Shown here: positions 62,481 through 64,000 of the stretch, piece after piece
Layout: every line of letters begins with the position of its first letter
Numbering within the stretch: position 1 is the first letter of the stretch
Assembly (NCBI GenBank): GCA_014706295.1
Contig: JACSVZ010000007.1
Coordinates: 6,229,699 to 6,293,698, forward strand
Source of the DNA: Lycocorax pyrrhopterus obiensis
Taxonomy: Eukaryota; Chordata; Aves; Passeriformes; Paradisaeidae
Direction of reading: 5' to 3'
DNA length: 64,000 nt
The notes under the pieces: model-generated
The model's input: the letters and a program-made list of their open reading frames with translations, nothing else
What the model was told of the DNA's origin: nothing
Databases searched by the model: none
Program-made: the position numbers and the translations under genes

Positions 62481-64000
62481 GTGCGGCTGGCAGGTCAGTA
62501 AATAGAGCGCTTTATTGGCGTAGGGCAGTGGGTTCAGCAAGCGCTGTCAGTAATGACACCCAGCTGCAGCCGAGCTCTCCAAGGTGGGAGCCCCCCTTCC
62601 TCCCTTCCCCAGGCTTTGACAATTAACTATAAAAAAGAGGTATGTGGGGTGTTACAGTGGGGGAAAATAAGATTGTTTAAAGTATGTTCGGGGAAGAGCA
62701 GCTGGAAGATGAAACTGGCTGTTTGAGCGGTGCATAGATAAGGGAGGTAAGAGTATGAGGGGATGTCAAGTGATCTCCAGCCCCATCGGCCAACACGCAC
62801 GGTATCGGGCTGCTGTGATAAAAATACCTCCCCATAACACTCGCGAGAAGGATAAGGAAGCACCTCCTTTGTGTATCATCGTTTGCTCAGCTTTGCATGG
62901 GGCAGGGTAAGATGCTAAGTATCAATTTGACTGTGCATCGGTGCAGTGTAGCATGTGCTTTTGAAGATTTGCATGTACAACTCTTTGTATGTCCAGAGCC
63001 AAAAAGGTCCTTTACAATCTCAGGTTTTTAATTTTAAGGTTTTGGCAGTAGGGGGATCACTGAGGGGCACTTTTCTGTGGTTGTTCTGTTGGTTTTTTTA
63101 AAGAGGAATATGTAAAAAAGTGCATGAAGGACTTTGTTCTGAAACTTGTGTGGAAATGTGGAAAGAGTGGGTGGGAGAGCAAAGAAAGCGGAATTCCAGC
63201 TTTCCATGTTTGTTTATTGACTTTGCCAGTGTTCCTAACTTTTGCTTGCGTCTGATGTATGAACTTGTTTAAGACCAATGAATCTTTATGCTTCTCTCTA
63301 TCTTTCTAATGGAGAAATACTTGGAGTAGAACTCAGTATACCAGGAAAGTGAAAGGTCAAATTGGGACAAACATAAACAAATATGGGTTGTTGTTTTTTA
63401 AACTATATGGGTTTTCCATCCACTTGCTCGAAAACAATTGTGAGGGCCCCTTGAACCTGCAGGAAACCCAGCGTAAGTTAAAGCAGAGGGAGAACTCAAA
63501 AGAACCTTAGCTTTGTCTTGAGGACAGGTATAGCTTGGTGCCAAAATATGAGAAAAAATAATAATAATAAAATTCATACTATATAAATTACTTTCAAGTC
63601 CCCAGTAACAAGATTTAAGCTGAGGGATAGCTCAAGACTAGTCTCACCACAGGCTGCTGAAGTTTTTCTATCTGTTGTAGAGACACATGACTTGCCTGTA
63701 GCTCTTTTGAACTAATGTTAACGTCACTTTTGAAAACTTAAATGCTTTATTTACCTAAGCCAGGTAGTAATCAAGTGTCTTGGCAAAACATGTAGCAGCT
63801 TATCTATCACACATCTGGGACTCTGCCCTATGGAAAGCCCAAATTAAAGGGACGGGGCAGAAACAGGTTGATCTGTGTGACTGGAACATGGTAGGAATTG
63901 GGCTGGGAGAATTGTTCCCTGATTCCATGCTCCCTGGCTGCTTTCATCTCCCATCTCAGGAAGTAGAGGAATTAGAGGGATGGTGGCAGAGGCCACTGCT
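62481..64000. other. Presumed first intron of the downstream gene
   Basis: No coding exon recognised up to the window end. A small AAT repeat lies near 63558-63570. Confidence 0.4.

Noticed and set aside
61949..62540. Several long Gly/Pro/Arg-rich frames on both strands
   Set aside because: GC-rich CpG-island sequence lacks stop codons, so open frames arise there by default. The hexamer repeat produces apparent dipeptide repeats.
1..64000. CRISPR arrays, tRNA or rRNA genes, bacterial or phage modules
   Set aside because: No regularly spaced repeats, no tRNA box A/B pairs and no rRNA-like sequence were seen. The window is vertebrate nuclear DNA.

Overview
This is vertebrate, almost certainly avian, nuclear DNA. 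It has long AT-rich non-coding stretches, split genes with GT-AG introns, CR1 LINE 3' ends (the main bird retroposon) and small class II endogenous retroviral (ERV) elements with 6-bp target duplications. There are no bacterial-style operons, CRISPR arrays or phage genes. Nearly all ORFs in the window are short chance frames.

The only gene I can call with confidence is OLFML1 (olfactomedin-like 1), on the plus strand with three coding exons at 40324-40440, 42473-42761 and 45881-46659. All splice sites are clean and join in phase to a 394-residue secreted glycoprotein: signal peptide, coiled coil, then olfactomedin domain. A poly(A) signal lies at 46819. A CpG island at about 61.97-62.48 kb, with a G-quadruplex motif and a good splice donor at 62438/62439, looks like the promoter and first exon of the next plus-strand gene. 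By mammalian gene order (SYT9 - OLFML1 - PPFIBP2, same orientation) this would be PPFIBP2, but none of its coding exons is seen here. No SYT9 exon was found upstream.

Layout: 0.2-1.4 kb is a complete but gutted minus-strand ERV with two 281-bp LTRs, a tRNA-Trp primer-binding site, a polypurine tract and 6-bp target duplications around only about 0.6 kb of internal DNA. 1.4-25.1 kb is AT-rich DNA without a recognisable gene. At 25.1-25.5 kb lies a solo LTR (minus). 25.5-35.4 kb is gene-poor but holds one unexplained minus-strand exon-like segment near 29.0-29.2 kb. 35.4-36.1 kb is a CR1 3' end interrupted by a second, oppositely oriented copy of the same solo LTR. 36.2-36.5 kb is a small CpG-rich patch. 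40.3-46.8 kb is OLFML1. 46.8-61.9 kb is intergenic with two minus-strand CR1 ends (50.9 and 54.05 kb) and a possible alternative first exon near 57.5 kb. 62-64 kb is the CpG island and the presumed start of the next gene.

The most unusual element is the 1.16-kb mini-ERV. It keeps every cis signal needed for reverse transcription and integration but has no recognisable gag, pol or env, which is what a non-autonomous retroviral passenger would look like.
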